From the NCBI GenBank assembly GCA_030841035.1, contig JAVEDI010000081.1, positions 1 through 45,817 on the forward strand: a DNA stretch of 45,817 nucleotides. Reading direction: 5' to 3'. Origin of the DNA: Actinomycetota bacterium. GTDB taxonomy: Bacteria > Actinomycetota > Actinomycetes > JACCUZ01. This document shows positions 18,996-26,494 of the stretch, one piece after another; positions within the stretch are counted from its first letter, which is position 1; each line of letters begins with the position of its first letter. A program made the translations under genes and the position numbers. The notes below the pieces were generated by a model. The model saw only the letters and a list, made by a program, of their open reading frames with translations, had not been told where the DNA came from and made no database searches.

Positions 18996-20329
18996 CAGTC
19001 CACCTCGAAGGTGTAGGTCGTGACGCCGACCGAGGCGGGCGTCAGCGTGGCGGTGGCCGGAAGGAACCGGTAGGTCGTCTGGAGCATCCACTTGCCGTAG
19101 GGCAGCGACGTCTTGAGCTTCCCGCTGCCGTCGGTGGTGCCCAGCGTCAGCATGCGGTCGGGCACCGTGGCACCACAGTTCTGGCTCGTGGCGGTCACGA
19201 CGGCACCGGAGACAGGCACCCCGCCACGGGTCGCGACGGTGAGGTCCAGCGGAGCAAGCCGTGCGTTGACGGAACCGACGCCGCCCGGGGGAAGGACGAC
19301 GACGGCGCCACGGGTGCCACTGGTCGGCAAGCCGGCCGGGTCGGAGTCGTTGCACCCCCCGGGCCACGCGGCGTAGCCGTCCTTGCTCGGCCAGAGACCC
19401 GTCACCCGCGTCGTCGTCCCGGTCGCGGCGACGATCTGTCGTGCGCTGGCAGCCGCAACGTTGGGCTTGATGTAGTTGACCGCCGGCAGGATGCTGGGCA
19501 GCGCGTATCCACCGTCTGTCGTCAGAGTCACGTCCATGCTGGCCATGGCGTCGTAGGTCATCGACAGCCTGACCAGCTGTCCGGCCGTGACGGCAGGAGC
19601 GGTCTTGACCGAACGCTGTGTTCCGGTCTGGTCCACCCAACCGGGCATGTCGAGGGTCACGACGTAGGTGCCGGGACTACCGACCTGGAAGACGGCGCAG
19701 CCGCTGTCGTCCGTGCTGTGAGTGAAGGTGCCGCCCGGTCCCTTCGCCTCGGCCGTCACCCCGACCGCCGCCAAGCCGGCCGCGTTCTGCACCTTGACGG
19801 CGACGAACGCCGTCGACAGGTCGGCGAGGGTGCCCTTCAGCGGCGTCATCAACGTCTCGGCACGCACCGGCTTGGCGGACCGCATGTTCGGCCAGGTGAC
19901 GGTGACGGAGACGTCCAGGCTCGGGTAGTTGACCACGCTGCCGCCGTCGCACGCGCTGACACCGGTGCCTGTCGGGAGCCACTGGACGTCTCGGCGCACC
20001 GTGTACGGCGTACCGTCCACCACGCTGTCACCAGGCGGGCCGAGCGGATTCCCGTTGGTCACCGCGTTGGTCGCCGCGACGGCCATGGCGTCAGCGGTGC
20101 TCGAGGCGAACTTGTTACGCACGATCTCGAGCTCACGGGCGGCCAGGTTGGCGGCGGCCACCCGCTGGCGGCTCACCTTGGAGACGCTCAGGCCGTTCAG
20201 CAGCACGATGCTGAGCGACGCGGCGAACAGCATGAGCACCACCATGGCCACGACCACCTCGACCAAGGAGAAGCCGGCCTCGTCACGCTGCAACCGGCGC
20301 CGGAGCGCAGCGGAGCGTCGCATCAGCAT
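18995..20329 (-). CDS. PilV-like minor prepilin fused to Ig-like/Cna-B-type domains
   Basis: The 444-residue protein starts as a prepilin: basic leader, DEAG then FSLVEVVVAMVVLMLFAASL, Glu at mature position 5. After a pilin-like region of about 150 residues come two domains with the carboxypeptidase-regulatory or Cna-B pattern. One is near residues 165-235 (VAVKVQNAAG, AVFQVGSPGTYVVTLDMPGW) and one is near 355-440 (LDLTVATRGGVPVSGAVVTA, SLPYGKWMLQT). Such beta-sandwich domains act as stalks or ligand-binding modules in surface proteins. Start may be the ATG at 20329 or the one two codons later at 20323, which would share one base with the previous stop like its neighbours. Confidence 0.85.
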   Translation of the reverse strand: MLMRRSAALRRRLQRDEAGFSLVEVVVAMVVLMLFAASLSIVLLNGLSVSKVSRQRVAAANLAARELEIVRNKFASSTADAMAVAATNAVTNGNPLGPPGDSVVDGTPYTVRRDVQWLPTGTGVSACDGGSVVNYPSLDVSVTVTWPNMRSAKPVRAETLMTPLKGTLADLSTAFVAVKVQNAAGLAAVGVTAEAKGPGGTFTHSTDDSGCAVFQVGSPGTYVVTLDMPGWVDQTGTQRSVKTAPAVTAGQLVRLSMTYDAMASMDVTLTTDGGYALPSILPAVNYIKPNVAAASARQIVAATGTTTRVTGLWPSKDGYAAWPGGCNDSDPAGLPTSGTRGAVVVLPPGGVGSVNARLAPLDLTVATRGGVPVSGAVVTATSQNCGATVPDRMLTLGTTDGSGKLKTSLPYGKWMLQTTYRFLPATATLTPASVGVTTYTFEVD

Positions 20330-20781
20330 GTCCCTGCCTCCAGGCCTTGATCGGCGGAGTAGCGGAAGTCCTTGATGTCGCCCATGCGATCAGTCAGCGA
20401 GACGCACCAGGCCTTCGGGTCCCCGAGGTTCGACGACGAACCCGAGCCCGGCACCGCCGTCCCGTTGGTGAGGTTGATGGTCACGGAGTAGGACCCTTCG
20501 GAGAGGACGGCACTGCCGGGGACGCTCGCGTAGTCCAGTGACGGCGTGCCCGTTCCGTCGACGAAGTACGTGGCCAGCTCCTTGCCGACATGGGCGACGT
20601 CGGATCGGGTGGACGCGTCGTGGGCTTTCGCGCGCTGGGTCAGAAAGACTGGAATGGCGATCGCAGCAAGGGTGCCGACGACGATGACGACGACCAGCAT
20701 CTCGATGAGCGTGAAGCCGCCCTCGCGGCCGCGCTGCGCATCGCCTTCCCGCTCGCCAAGGCACCGTGCCATCTCAGTCAC
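20323..20781 (-). CDS. Second type IV pilin (PilA-like), first gene of minor-pilin operon
   Basis: The 152-residue prepilin has leader REGG and mature start FTLIEMLVVVIVVGTLAAI, followed by PVFLTQRAKAHDASTRSDV. It closely resembles the major pilin in this window in helix, in the strand KELATYFVDGTGT and in the C-terminal KAWCVSLTDRMGDIKDFRYS with two cysteines (WC and GTC). It is therefore a paralogue. The GTG at 20781 almost coincides with the predicted transcript start, so translation is either leaderless or begins at the ATG three codons later (20772). The gene is followed by the PilV-, PilW- and PilX-like genes with overlapping ends. Confidence 0.88.
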   Translation of the reverse strand: MTEMARCLGEREGDAQRGREGGFTLIEMLVVVIVVGTLAAIAIPVFLTQRAKAHDASTRSDVAHVGKELATYFVDGTGTPSLDYASVPGSAVLSEGSYSVTINLTNGTAVPGSGSSSNLGDPKAWCVSLTDRMGDIKDFRYSADQGLEAGTC

Positions 20782-20788
20782 GTCAACG

Positions 20789-20817
20789 GTTTCGACAGCG
20801 CAAGGCCGGCCCTTGAG
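20789..20817 (-). promoter_or_regulatory. Sigma-28 (FliA/WhiG)-like promoter of the minor-pilin operon
   Basis: Minus strand CTCAA (20817-20813), 16 bases, GTCGAAAC (20796-20789). Same architecture as the other pilus promoters. It lies between the pilA terminator and the second pilin gene, so the minor-pilin operon can be transcribed apart from pilA. Confidence 0.6.
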
Positions 20818-20870
20818 TCAGCCGCCCGAGTGAAGTCCTTCGGACCCGATCAGGAGCGCTATTCACGGCA

Positions 20871-20910
20871 AAGCGCTGCGGGCGGCCCGTGTGGGGCGCC
20901 CGCAGCGCTT
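20871..20910 (-). terminator. Strong hairpin terminator after pilA
   Basis: A 14-pair perfect stem (20871-20884 with 20897-20910) and a 12-base loop, followed on the minus strand by a short T run (CTTTGCC). It lies 45 bases past the pilA stop. It would cap an abundant monocistronic pilA mRNA and protect it from 3' decay, with some read-through into the minor pilins possible. Confidence 0.8.
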
Positions 20911-20954
20911 CACCTGTGGTTCGCTTTGCTACCTGTCGCGTAGGCCGCCGAGGA

Positions 20955-21446
20955 TCAGGCGGAGCCGGTGCAGGTGCCCGCCGCGAGGCCGTTCGCTGCC
21001 GAGTACTTCCAGTTCTTCTTGTCGCCCTTGGGGTTGGTCACGGAGATACACCAGGCGGAGTCACTGACAATGTTCGTGGCGGTGCCCTGGCCGCTCGGAA
21101 CGGTTACGTTGGCGCTGGCCTTGCCCAGGTCGTAGGTGTAGCCACCCGCCGTCAGGGTGTAGTGGTTGGCCGTGACGGCGTCCGACGTCGCCGAGGCTGC
21201 AGCAGCGGTAGCCGCGATGGTGACCACACCGGAGCCGGTGCCGTCGACGTAGAAGGTGGCGATCTCCTTACCGAGGGTGGAGACGTCGGCCTTGGCCGCG
21301 GAGTCCTGGGCCTTCGCGCGCTGCGAGAGGAAGACCGGGATGGCGATGGCGGCGAGGATACCGATGATGATCATGACAACCAGGAGCTCGATGAGCGTGA
21401 AGCCGCCCTCGTTCTCCTCGCTGGCCTTGCGAAGCCGTGCGAGCAT
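20955..21446 (-). CDS. pilA: Major type IV pilin
   Basis: The pilus subunit. From the ATG at 21446 (AAAGGA eight bases upstream) the 163-residue prepilin has the leader MLARLRKASEENEGG, cleavage after Gly, and mature FTLIELLVVMIIIGILAAIA with Glu at position 5. PVFLSQRAKAQDSAAKADV continues the helix. The globular part has two cysteines (SAWCISVTNP and AAGTC), likely forming the usual disulphide loop. An upstream in-frame start at 21656 would place a basic, Pro-rich stretch before the leader and would translate the regulatory leader, so I reject it. It stands alone between its own promoter, a riboswitch-like leader and a strong terminator, which fits the most highly expressed pilus gene. Confidence 0.95.
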   Translation of the reverse strand: MLARLRKASEENEGGFTLIELLVVMIIIGILAAIAIPVFLSQRAKAQDSAAKADVSTLGKEIATFYVDGTGSGVVTIAATAAAASATSDAVTANHYTLTAGGYTYDLGKASANVTVPSGQGTATNIVSDSAWCISVTNPKGDKKNWKYSAANGLAAGTCTGSA

Positions 21447-21496
21447 CTGCTTCGTCCTTTCAGGACCGTATGGTGAACCACTCCGCCGGTCCCTCG

Positions 21497-21600
21497 CGGC
21501 ACCCGGGGTGGGTGCCGGCCGAGGCAGCTGGGCGGACCGCGATGTGCGGCTCCCTGGCTTTGCGACCCCGCCTCGCGACGGGTGTGCCGTGTCTGGCCGG
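21497..21600 (-). promoter_or_regulatory. Candidate cyclic-di-GMP-I (GEMM)-like riboswitch in the pilA leader
   Basis: On the minus strand the leader reads CCGGCC (21600-21595), then GGCACA, then a six-pair hairpin CCCGUC/GGCGGG with a GCGA (GNRA) tetraloop (21582-21567), then GUCGCAAAG (21566-21558), a second hairpin region, AGCUGCC, and GGCCGG (21520-21515), which pairs with the first strand. The order GCANA, GNRA-capped stem, GNCGCAAAG is the conserved GEMM-I core. A hairpin at 21517-21497 (CGGCACCC/GGGUGCCG) uses part of the closing strand and so competes with it. The 3' half fits the consensus poorly, so the call is provisional. Confidence 0.45.
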
Positions 21601-21621
21601 TGTGGCTCGATGACAGAAGGA

Positions 21622-21650
21622 TTTTCGGCCTCGGGTACCGCGGCCTTTAG
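21622..21650 (-). promoter_or_regulatory. Sigma-28 (FliA/WhiG)-like promoter of pilA
   Basis: Minus strand CTAAA (21650-21646), 16 bases, GCCGAAAA (21629-21622). It differs at one of eight positions from the GCCGATAA -10 consensus of FliA/WhiG sigma factors. The expected transcript start near 21615 lies about 15 bases before the riboswitch-like fold, giving a leader of about 170 bases. Confidence 0.65.
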
Positions 21651-21676
21651 CGCCAAGTCGCGGCTTCTTCGAACCA

Positions 21677-21735
21677 GCCGTTCGGTTTAGGCCGAACGGC
21701 GGATGCCGACCCGTGCTCGGGTCGGCATCCGCCGT
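21677..21735 (-). terminator. Terminator hairpin after pilC, overlapped by a second hairpin
   Basis: A 17-pair perfect stem (21696-21712 with 21719-21735, six-base loop) lies 20 bases past the pilC stop. A nine-pair hairpin (21677-21685 with 21692-21700) shares five bases with it, so only one can form fully. No U-tract. The remaining bases of the 308-base pilC-pilA gap hold the pilA promoter and leader. Confidence 0.7.
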
Positions 21736-21754
21736 CATAAGGCGCCCGCGCTGC

Positions 21755-22981
21755 TTACTGGATGAGCTTGAACACCCCGAAGATCGGCATGTACAAGGCG
21801 ATGATCATGGAGCCGATGATCCCGCCGAGCACCGCAATCATGAGCGGCTCGATCAGCGACGTCAGTGCCTCCGTCGTCGCCTCGACCTCCTGATCGTAGA
21901 AGTCGGAGATCTTGTGCAGCATCGCGTCGAGGGCCCCGGTGTCCTCACCGACGGACATCATCTGCACGACCATCGGGGGGAACACGCTGTGCTGCTCGAG
22001 GGGCTTGGCCAGCGACTCGCCGTTGCGCACACTCTCCTCGACATCCTTGATGGCTCTCTCGAGGACGACGTTGCCTGTCGTGGCCGACACGATCTCCAGC
22101 GACTGCAGGATCGGGACACCCGAGCGCATCATCGTTCCGAGGTTGCGGCTGAAGCGGCTCAGCGCAATCTTCTGGGTCAGCTTGCCGAAGATGGGCGCCT
22201 TGAGCTTGATCGGGTCCAGGACGTTGCGGACCTGCGGCTTGTGCTTGATCTTCGGCCAGGTGAAGAAGAACGCGACGACCGCGACGAGCCCGACCGGCGC
22301 GATGATCTTCATGGCCCCGCTCAGGAAGACCAGCACTCTCGTCGGCGCCGGCAGCGTGCCGCCCAGGTCGTCGAACATGTGGGCGAAGACGGGCACGATG
22401 AACAGCAGCATGCCGACGACAGCCAGGATGGCGATGACGAAGACGACGACGGGGTAGGTCATCGCCGACTTGACCTTGGCTCGCAGCTTCACCTCGGCCT
22501 CGTAGTTCTCGGCCAGCTGCAGGAGCACGGCGTCGAGGAACCCGCCGACCTCACCCGCGCGGATCATGTTGACCATGAGAGGGGGGAAGGCGTTCGGATG
22601 CTTACCCATGGCGGCGGAGAGCGCCAGACCGGCCTCGACGTCGTTGCTGACCTCGTCGAGGACGCGAGACAGCTCCTTGTTCTCGGTCTGCTCGGACAGG
22701 ATGGTCAGGGCGCGAAGGAGCGAGAGACTCGAGTTGATCATCACGGCGAACTGCCGCGACATGACCGCCAGGTCCTTGAGCTTGATCTTCGTACCCATCC
22801 CCGGGATGGAGATCTCGGTGTTCATGCCCCGGCTCTTCTTCTCCGAGACGTGCAGGGGCGCGTACCCCATGGTCTTGAGCTTCTCTACGACCGAGGCTTG
22901 TGACTCTGCGTCGAGCTGTCCCGACACGATCTTTCCGGCCCGGTCGCGCACCGAGTACTGGTAGGTCAAAGTGGCTGCCAT
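21755..22981 (-). CDS. pilC: Type IV pilus inner-membrane platform protein PilC
   Basis: PilC is the membrane platform turned by the PilB and PilT motors. The 408-residue protein has a small N-terminal domain (ATLTYQYSVRDRAGKIVSGQ). Two GspF repeats follow, each with a cytoplasmic helical bundle and membrane segments. The bundles contain LLRALTILSEQTENKEL and ILQSLEIVSATTGNVVL. The conserved QMMSVGEDTGALDAML and FPPLMVNMIRAGEVGGFLD pairs show the internal duplication. It starts 11 bases after pilT and must share its transcript. Start ATG at 22981 follows GAGAGGCAG. Length is normal. Confidence 0.97.
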   Translation of the reverse strand: MAATLTYQYSVRDRAGKIVSGQLDAESQASVVEKLKTMGYAPLHVSEKKSRGMNTEISIPGMGTKIKLKDLAVMSRQFAVMINSSLSLLRALTILSEQTENKELSRVLDEVSNDVEAGLALSAAMGKHPNAFPPLMVNMIRAGEVGGFLDAVLLQLAENYEAEVKLRAKVKSAMTYPVVVFVIAILAVVGMLLFIVPVFAHMFDDLGGTLPAPTRVLVFLSGAMKIIAPVGLVAVVAFFFTWPKIKHKPQVRNVLDPIKLKAPIFGKLTQKIALSRFSRNLGTMMRSGVPILQSLEIVSATTGNVVLERAIKDVEESVRNGESLAKPLEQHSVFPPMVVQMMSVGEDTGALDAMLHKISDFYDQEVEATTEALTSLIEPLMIAVLGGIIGSMIIALYMPIFGVFKLIQ

Positions 22982-22992
22982 TGTTCTGCCTC

Positions 22993-24540
22993 TCACGCTC
23001 TGCCGGCGAGGCGGTTGAAGTCCTCGAGGTGGTGGCACTTCTCCAGGCCGGTCTCATAGGTGATGCGACCGGTCACCACCAGGTCCGCCAGGTGCTGGTC
23101 CATGGTGTGCATGCCGTGCTTCGCGCCAGCCTGCATCGCGGAGTAGATCTGGTGCGTCTTGCCTTCGCGAATCAGGTTCCGGACGGCGGGCGTCGCCACG
23201 AGCACCTCGGTGGCCACCGCACGACCCTTGCCGTCTGCGGTCTTCGCCAGGGTCTGGCAGACCACGCCCTGCAAGGAGCCGGCCAGCTGCACGCGCACCT
23301 GCTGCTGCTGGTGTGGTGGGAAGACGTCGATGATGCGGTCGATGGTCTGGGCCGCGTCGGACGTGTGCAGGGTGGCGAACACGAGGTGACCGGTCTCAGC
23401 CGCGGTGAGCGCGACAGAGATGGTCTCGAGGTCGCGCATCTCACCCACGAGGATGATGTCGGGGTCCTGACGCAGCACATGCTTCAGCGCGCTGCTGAAG
23501 GACCAGGTGTCCTCCCCCACCTCGCGCTGGTTGACGATGCAGCGCTGGTGGCGGTGGAGGAACTCGATCGGGTCCTCGACCGTCATGATGTGCTCGTCGC
23601 GGGTGCGGTTGGCGAGATCGACCAGTGAAGCAAGGGTCGTCGACTTGCCCGATCCGGTCGGTCCGGTGACGAGCACGAACCCGCGGGGCAGCTGTGCGAA
23701 GTTGGCGACAGCCGGCGGGACGCCGAGAGCCTCGAGCTTCTTGATCTCGAACGGGATGATGCGAAACGCCGCGCCGAGGGCATCGCGCTGACGGTAGACG
23801 TTCACCCGGAACCGGGCCCGGCCCGGCACGCTGTAGGAGAAGTCCAGCTCGAGGTTCTCCTCGAACTTCTCGCGCTGCTTCTGCGTCATCGCCGCGTAGA
23901 GCACTCGCTGGATCACCGGCGGCGTGAGCATCGGCTGGTCCTCGAGCTGCCGCAGGGCGCCGTTGAGGCGAATGGCGGGCCGGGCACCCGAGGTGAGGTG
24001 CAGGTCCGACGCGCCGCGCTCGAGAACGGTGAGGAGGAGTCCGTTGAGATCGACCCCTTCCTCGTCAGGGTGGTCCTCCGTGGAGCCTCGGCGGTAGGCG
24101 TCCTCCGAAGCCTCGGACTCCACCACCGCGAGGTGGCCGGTCTCGGCGGGCAGCAGCGACACGACGTCGGCCTGCCAACCGCGACGTGCGGGCGCGACCT
24201 CGTCCGGCACGCGGGTGGGCCCGGCGCCGTACGTCGCCGTGGCTTCCTGCGGGTACGCCGGCACGGTCTCCGTCCCGGGGGGCGCCGCGGGCTCGAGCCC
24301 GAAGTCATAGACCGGCGCAGCGGCCGGAGGGGGGAACGGCGCGGTGAGCGGTTCGAGGGCGACCGTCGGGACCGCCGGGCCGGCAGAGGCCGTCGGGGTC
24401 TCGCCGGTCTCCGCGACGAAGGAGTAGGTCCACCCTCCGGAGCCGCCCTCGGCGGGAGCCGTCGGCGCGGGTGCAGGCGTGAAGCCTCCCGGCTGCTCGG
24501 ACGGTTCCGGTGCGGCCGGCTTGAATCCGGACGTCTCCAC
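22993..24540 (-). CDS. pilT: Pilus retraction ATPase PilT with long low-complexity N-terminus
   Basis: PilT is the hexameric motor that depolymerises the pilus for twitching and surface sensing. The core (about the last 345 residues) has Walker A GPTGSGKST, the Asp box IMTVEDPIEFLH, Walker B ILVGEMRDLETI, the His box TGHLVFATLHTSDA and the PilT-specific retraction motif AVRNLIREGK. Unusually about 165 residues rich in Pro, Ala, Glu and Ser precede the core, where most PilT proteins have almost nothing. I start at GTG 24540 after GAGAGGGG; the frame stays open to a GTG at 24618, but that codon lies inside the predicted promoter. Cotranscribed with pilC. Confidence 0.95.
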   Translation of the reverse strand: METSGFKPAAPEPSEQPGGFTPAPAPTAPAEGGSGGWTYSFVAETGETPTASAGPAVPTVALEPLTAPFPPPAAAPVYDFGLEPAAPPGTETVPAYPQEATATYGAGPTRVPDEVAPARRGWQADVVSLLPAETGHLAVVESEASEDAYRRGSTEDHPDEEGVDLNGLLLTVLERGASDLHLTSGARPAIRLNGALRQLEDQPMLTPPVIQRVLYAAMTQKQREKFEENLELDFSYSVPGRARFRVNVYRQRDALGAAFRIIPFEIKKLEALGVPPAVANFAQLPRGFVLVTGPTGSGKSTTLASLVDLANRTRDEHIMTVEDPIEFLHRHQRCIVNQREVGEDTWSFSSALKHVLRQDPDIILVGEMRDLETISVALTAAETGHLVFATLHTSDAAQTIDRIIDVFPPHQQQQVRVQLAGSLQGVVCQTLAKTADGKGRAVATEVLVATPAVRNLIREGKTHQIYSAMQAGAKHGMHTMDQHLADLVVTGRITYETGLEKCHHLEDFNRLAGRA

Positions 24541-24597
24541 TGACTGACCCCTCTCGGCCTTCGGCGCCACGCAAGCACGTGACACCTCTCCTGCGAT

Positions 24598-24626
24598 CAA
24601 TCGGCCGGACAGCCACACCGCTTGAG
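24598..24626 (-). promoter_or_regulatory. Sigma-28 (FliA/WhiG)-like promoter of pilT-pilC
   Basis: Minus strand CTCAA (24626-24622), 16 bases, GCCGATTG (24605-24598). Six of eight -10 positions match GCCGATAA. The predicted start near 24591 gives a leader of about 50 bases to the pilT GTG. The element occupies the 144-base gap after pilB. Confidence 0.65.
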
Positions 24627-24684
24627 CGACGGAGCGGACCTTGCCAAGCCTTTAGGCGATACAGGGGCCGCGGGGTGGCCAACC

Positions 24685-26349
24685 TCAGACGACCACGCGC
24701 AGGATCTCGTCGAGCGACGTGATCCCGGCGGTCACCTTGGACATGCCGTCCATGCGCAGCGTGACCATGCCCTCCTCGCGAGCCACCTGGTCGATCGTCG
24801 TCGCGGAAGCGTGCTCAACGGCCAGCCGCTCGACCTGCTCGCTGACCACCATGACCTCGTGCAGCGCCAGGCGTCCCTTGTAACCCGTCTTGGAGCAGAC
24901 CGAGCAGCCGACGGGGCGGAACAGCTCGGGCACCGGCTCTCCGTCCTGCCATGGGAAGCGGGCAGCCACGAGTGACTCCGGCGTCGGCGTGTACGCCTCC
25001 TTGCACTTCGAGCAGAGCCGCCGGGCAAGCCGCTGGGCCAGGACGGCGTCGAGCGCGGACCCGACGAGGAAGGGTTCGATGCCCATCTCGGTGAGACGCG
25101 TGATGGCCGAGGGCGCGTCGTTGGTGTGCAGGGTGGACAGGACGAGGTGACCCGTGAGCGCGGCTTCGACGGCGATCTGTGCCGTCTCGTGGTCGCGGAT
25201 CTCACCGATCAGCACGATGTCCGGGTCCGACCGCAGGATCGACCGCAGGGCCGAGGCGAAAGTCAGGCCCGCCTTGACGTTGGTCTGCACCTGGTTGATG
25301 CCGGGCAACCGGTACTCGACCGGGTCCTCGACGGTGATGACGTTGACCTCCGGCCGGCTGATGATGTTCAGCGTGGCGTAGAGCGTCGTCGACTTGCCCG
25401 AGCCCGTCGGGCCGGTGACGAGGATCATCCCGTAGGGCTTGGTGAACGAGCGTGAGTAACGCTCGTAGTTGGAGTCCGAGAAACCGAGGTCTGCCAGGTC
25501 GAGGCGCGCCGTCGAGTTGTCGAGGATACGCATGACGACCTTCTCGCCCCACACCGTCGGCAGGGTCGCCACCCGCAGGTCGACCTTCCTGCCGTGCGCG
25601 TTGACCGACAGCCGGCCGTCCTGCGGGATGCGGCGCTCGGCGATGTTGATGTCGGACATGATCTTCAGTCGGCTGATGACACCCGACTGGATCGCCTTGG
25701 GTGAGCGCATCACCTCGTGCAGCACACCGTCGATGCGGAACCTGACCCTCAGGTCCGTCTCCGTCGGCTCGAGGTGGATGTCCGACGCGCGGTCCTGGAT
25801 CGCCTGAGTGATCAACAGGTTGACGTACTTGACGATCGGCGCGTCTTCGACGATCTCCTTGACCTTGCTGAGGTCCTCCTCCTCCTCTGCGGAGTCGAGG
25901 ACGCTGGTCAGGTCGTCGAGGTCGGAGTCGGCCCGGTAGTAGCGGTCGATGGCCGCTGCCACGTCGGCACGCGTCGCGACGACGGGTTTGACGTCGATAC
26001 CGGTGAGCGAGCGGATGTCGTCGATCGCGAAGACGTTTGCCGGGTCGGCCATGGCGACCAGCAGCTTGCCTTCTTCGAACCCGATCGGGATGGCGGAGTG
26101 CCGGCGGCAGACGGTGCCGGGCACACGCCCCACGGCCGAGCCGTCGACGGGGAACTCCGACAGATCGACGAAGCGCAGACCGATCTGGGTGGCGAGCGCG
26201 GCGACCAGCTGCGACTCGGTCAGGACGCCCTGTTCGATCAGCACGCGCCCGAGGGCACGCCCGACCCGCTCCTGCTCCCGGTACGCGGCCTCCAGCTGGG
26301 TGGGGCTCACCAGGCCGCCCTCCAGCAGGATGTCGCCCAGCTGCTTCAC
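24685..26349 (-). CDS. pilB: Pilus extension ATPase PilB
   Basis: PilB powers pilus polymerisation. From GTG 26349 (GAGGAG upstream) the 554-residue product has an MshEN-like N-terminal domain of two helical repeats (QLGDILLEGGLV and ALGRVLIEQGVL, each ending in Gln). The catalytic core follows, with Walker A GPTGSGKST, Asp box TVEDPVEYRL, Walker B VLIGEIRDHETA and TGHLVLSTLHTNDAPSA. A tetracysteine zinc motif (CSKC then CSVC) identifies PilB rather than PilT. In proven cyclic-di-GMP binders the MshEN repeats start with Arg; here they start with Gln and Ala, so binding is uncertain. It may be read from the upstream GTPase operon or from its own weak promoter. Confidence 0.97.
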   Translation of the reverse strand: MKQLGDILLEGGLVSPTQLEAAYREQERVGRALGRVLIEQGVLTESQLVAALATQIGLRFVDLSEFPVDGSAVGRVPGTVCRRHSAIPIGFEEGKLLVAMADPANVFAIDDIRSLTGIDVKPVVATRADVAAAIDRYYRADSDLDDLTSVLDSAEEEEDLSKVKEIVEDAPIVKYVNLLITQAIQDRASDIHLEPTETDLRVRFRIDGVLHEVMRSPKAIQSGVISRLKIMSDINIAERRIPQDGRLSVNAHGRKVDLRVATLPTVWGEKVVMRILDNSTARLDLADLGFSDSNYERYSRSFTKPYGMILVTGPTGSGKSTTLYATLNIISRPEVNVITVEDPVEYRLPGINQVQTNVKAGLTFASALRSILRSDPDIVLIGEIRDHETAQIAVEAALTGHLVLSTLHTNDAPSAITRLTEMGIEPFLVGSALDAVLAQRLARRLCSKCKEAYTPTPESLVAARFPWQDGEPVPELFRPVGCSVCSKTGYKGRLALHEVMVVSEQVERLAVEHASATTIDQVAREEGMVTLRMDGMSKVTAGITSLDEILRVVV

Positions 26350-26403
26350 GCGCGCTCCTCGTCCCCGTGTGTCGTAGTGCGGCAAGGTCCGCTCTCACAC
26401 CAT

Positions 26404-26432
26404 CCATCGGGCGGAACGGGCCGCTCCTGAAG
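26404..26432 (-). promoter_or_regulatory. Weak sigma-28-like promoter candidate of pilB
   Basis: Minus strand CTTCA (26432-26428), 16 bases, CCCGATGG (26411-26404). The spacer and -10 core match the series, but the -35 differs at two positions. The 145 bases between the 56-residue ORF and pilB hold nothing else I can identify. Confidence 0.35.
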
Positions 26433-26494
26433 GCCTCCCCCGGTCTCGGCGAGATCTGCCGGGCCGCTGTGCACGTCGGCGCAGCCGGTGTGGC

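Noticed and set aside
21447-21656. A longer PilA reading from 21656
   Set aside because: It would add about 70 basic and Pro-rich residues before the prepilin leader and would translate the predicted promoter and riboswitch-like leader. The ATG at 21446 has a good ribosome binding site.
24541-24618. PilT start at GTG 24618
   Set aside because: The codon lies between the -35 and -10 of the predicted pilT promoter and has no ribosome binding site; GTG 24540 has one.
12393-26349. Type II secretion or Tad/Flp pilus locus
   Set aside because: PilM, PilN, PilO, a PilT with its retraction motif and N-terminal FTLIE pilins identify a type IVa-like pilus; no secretin, TadA-type ATPase or Flp pilin was found.
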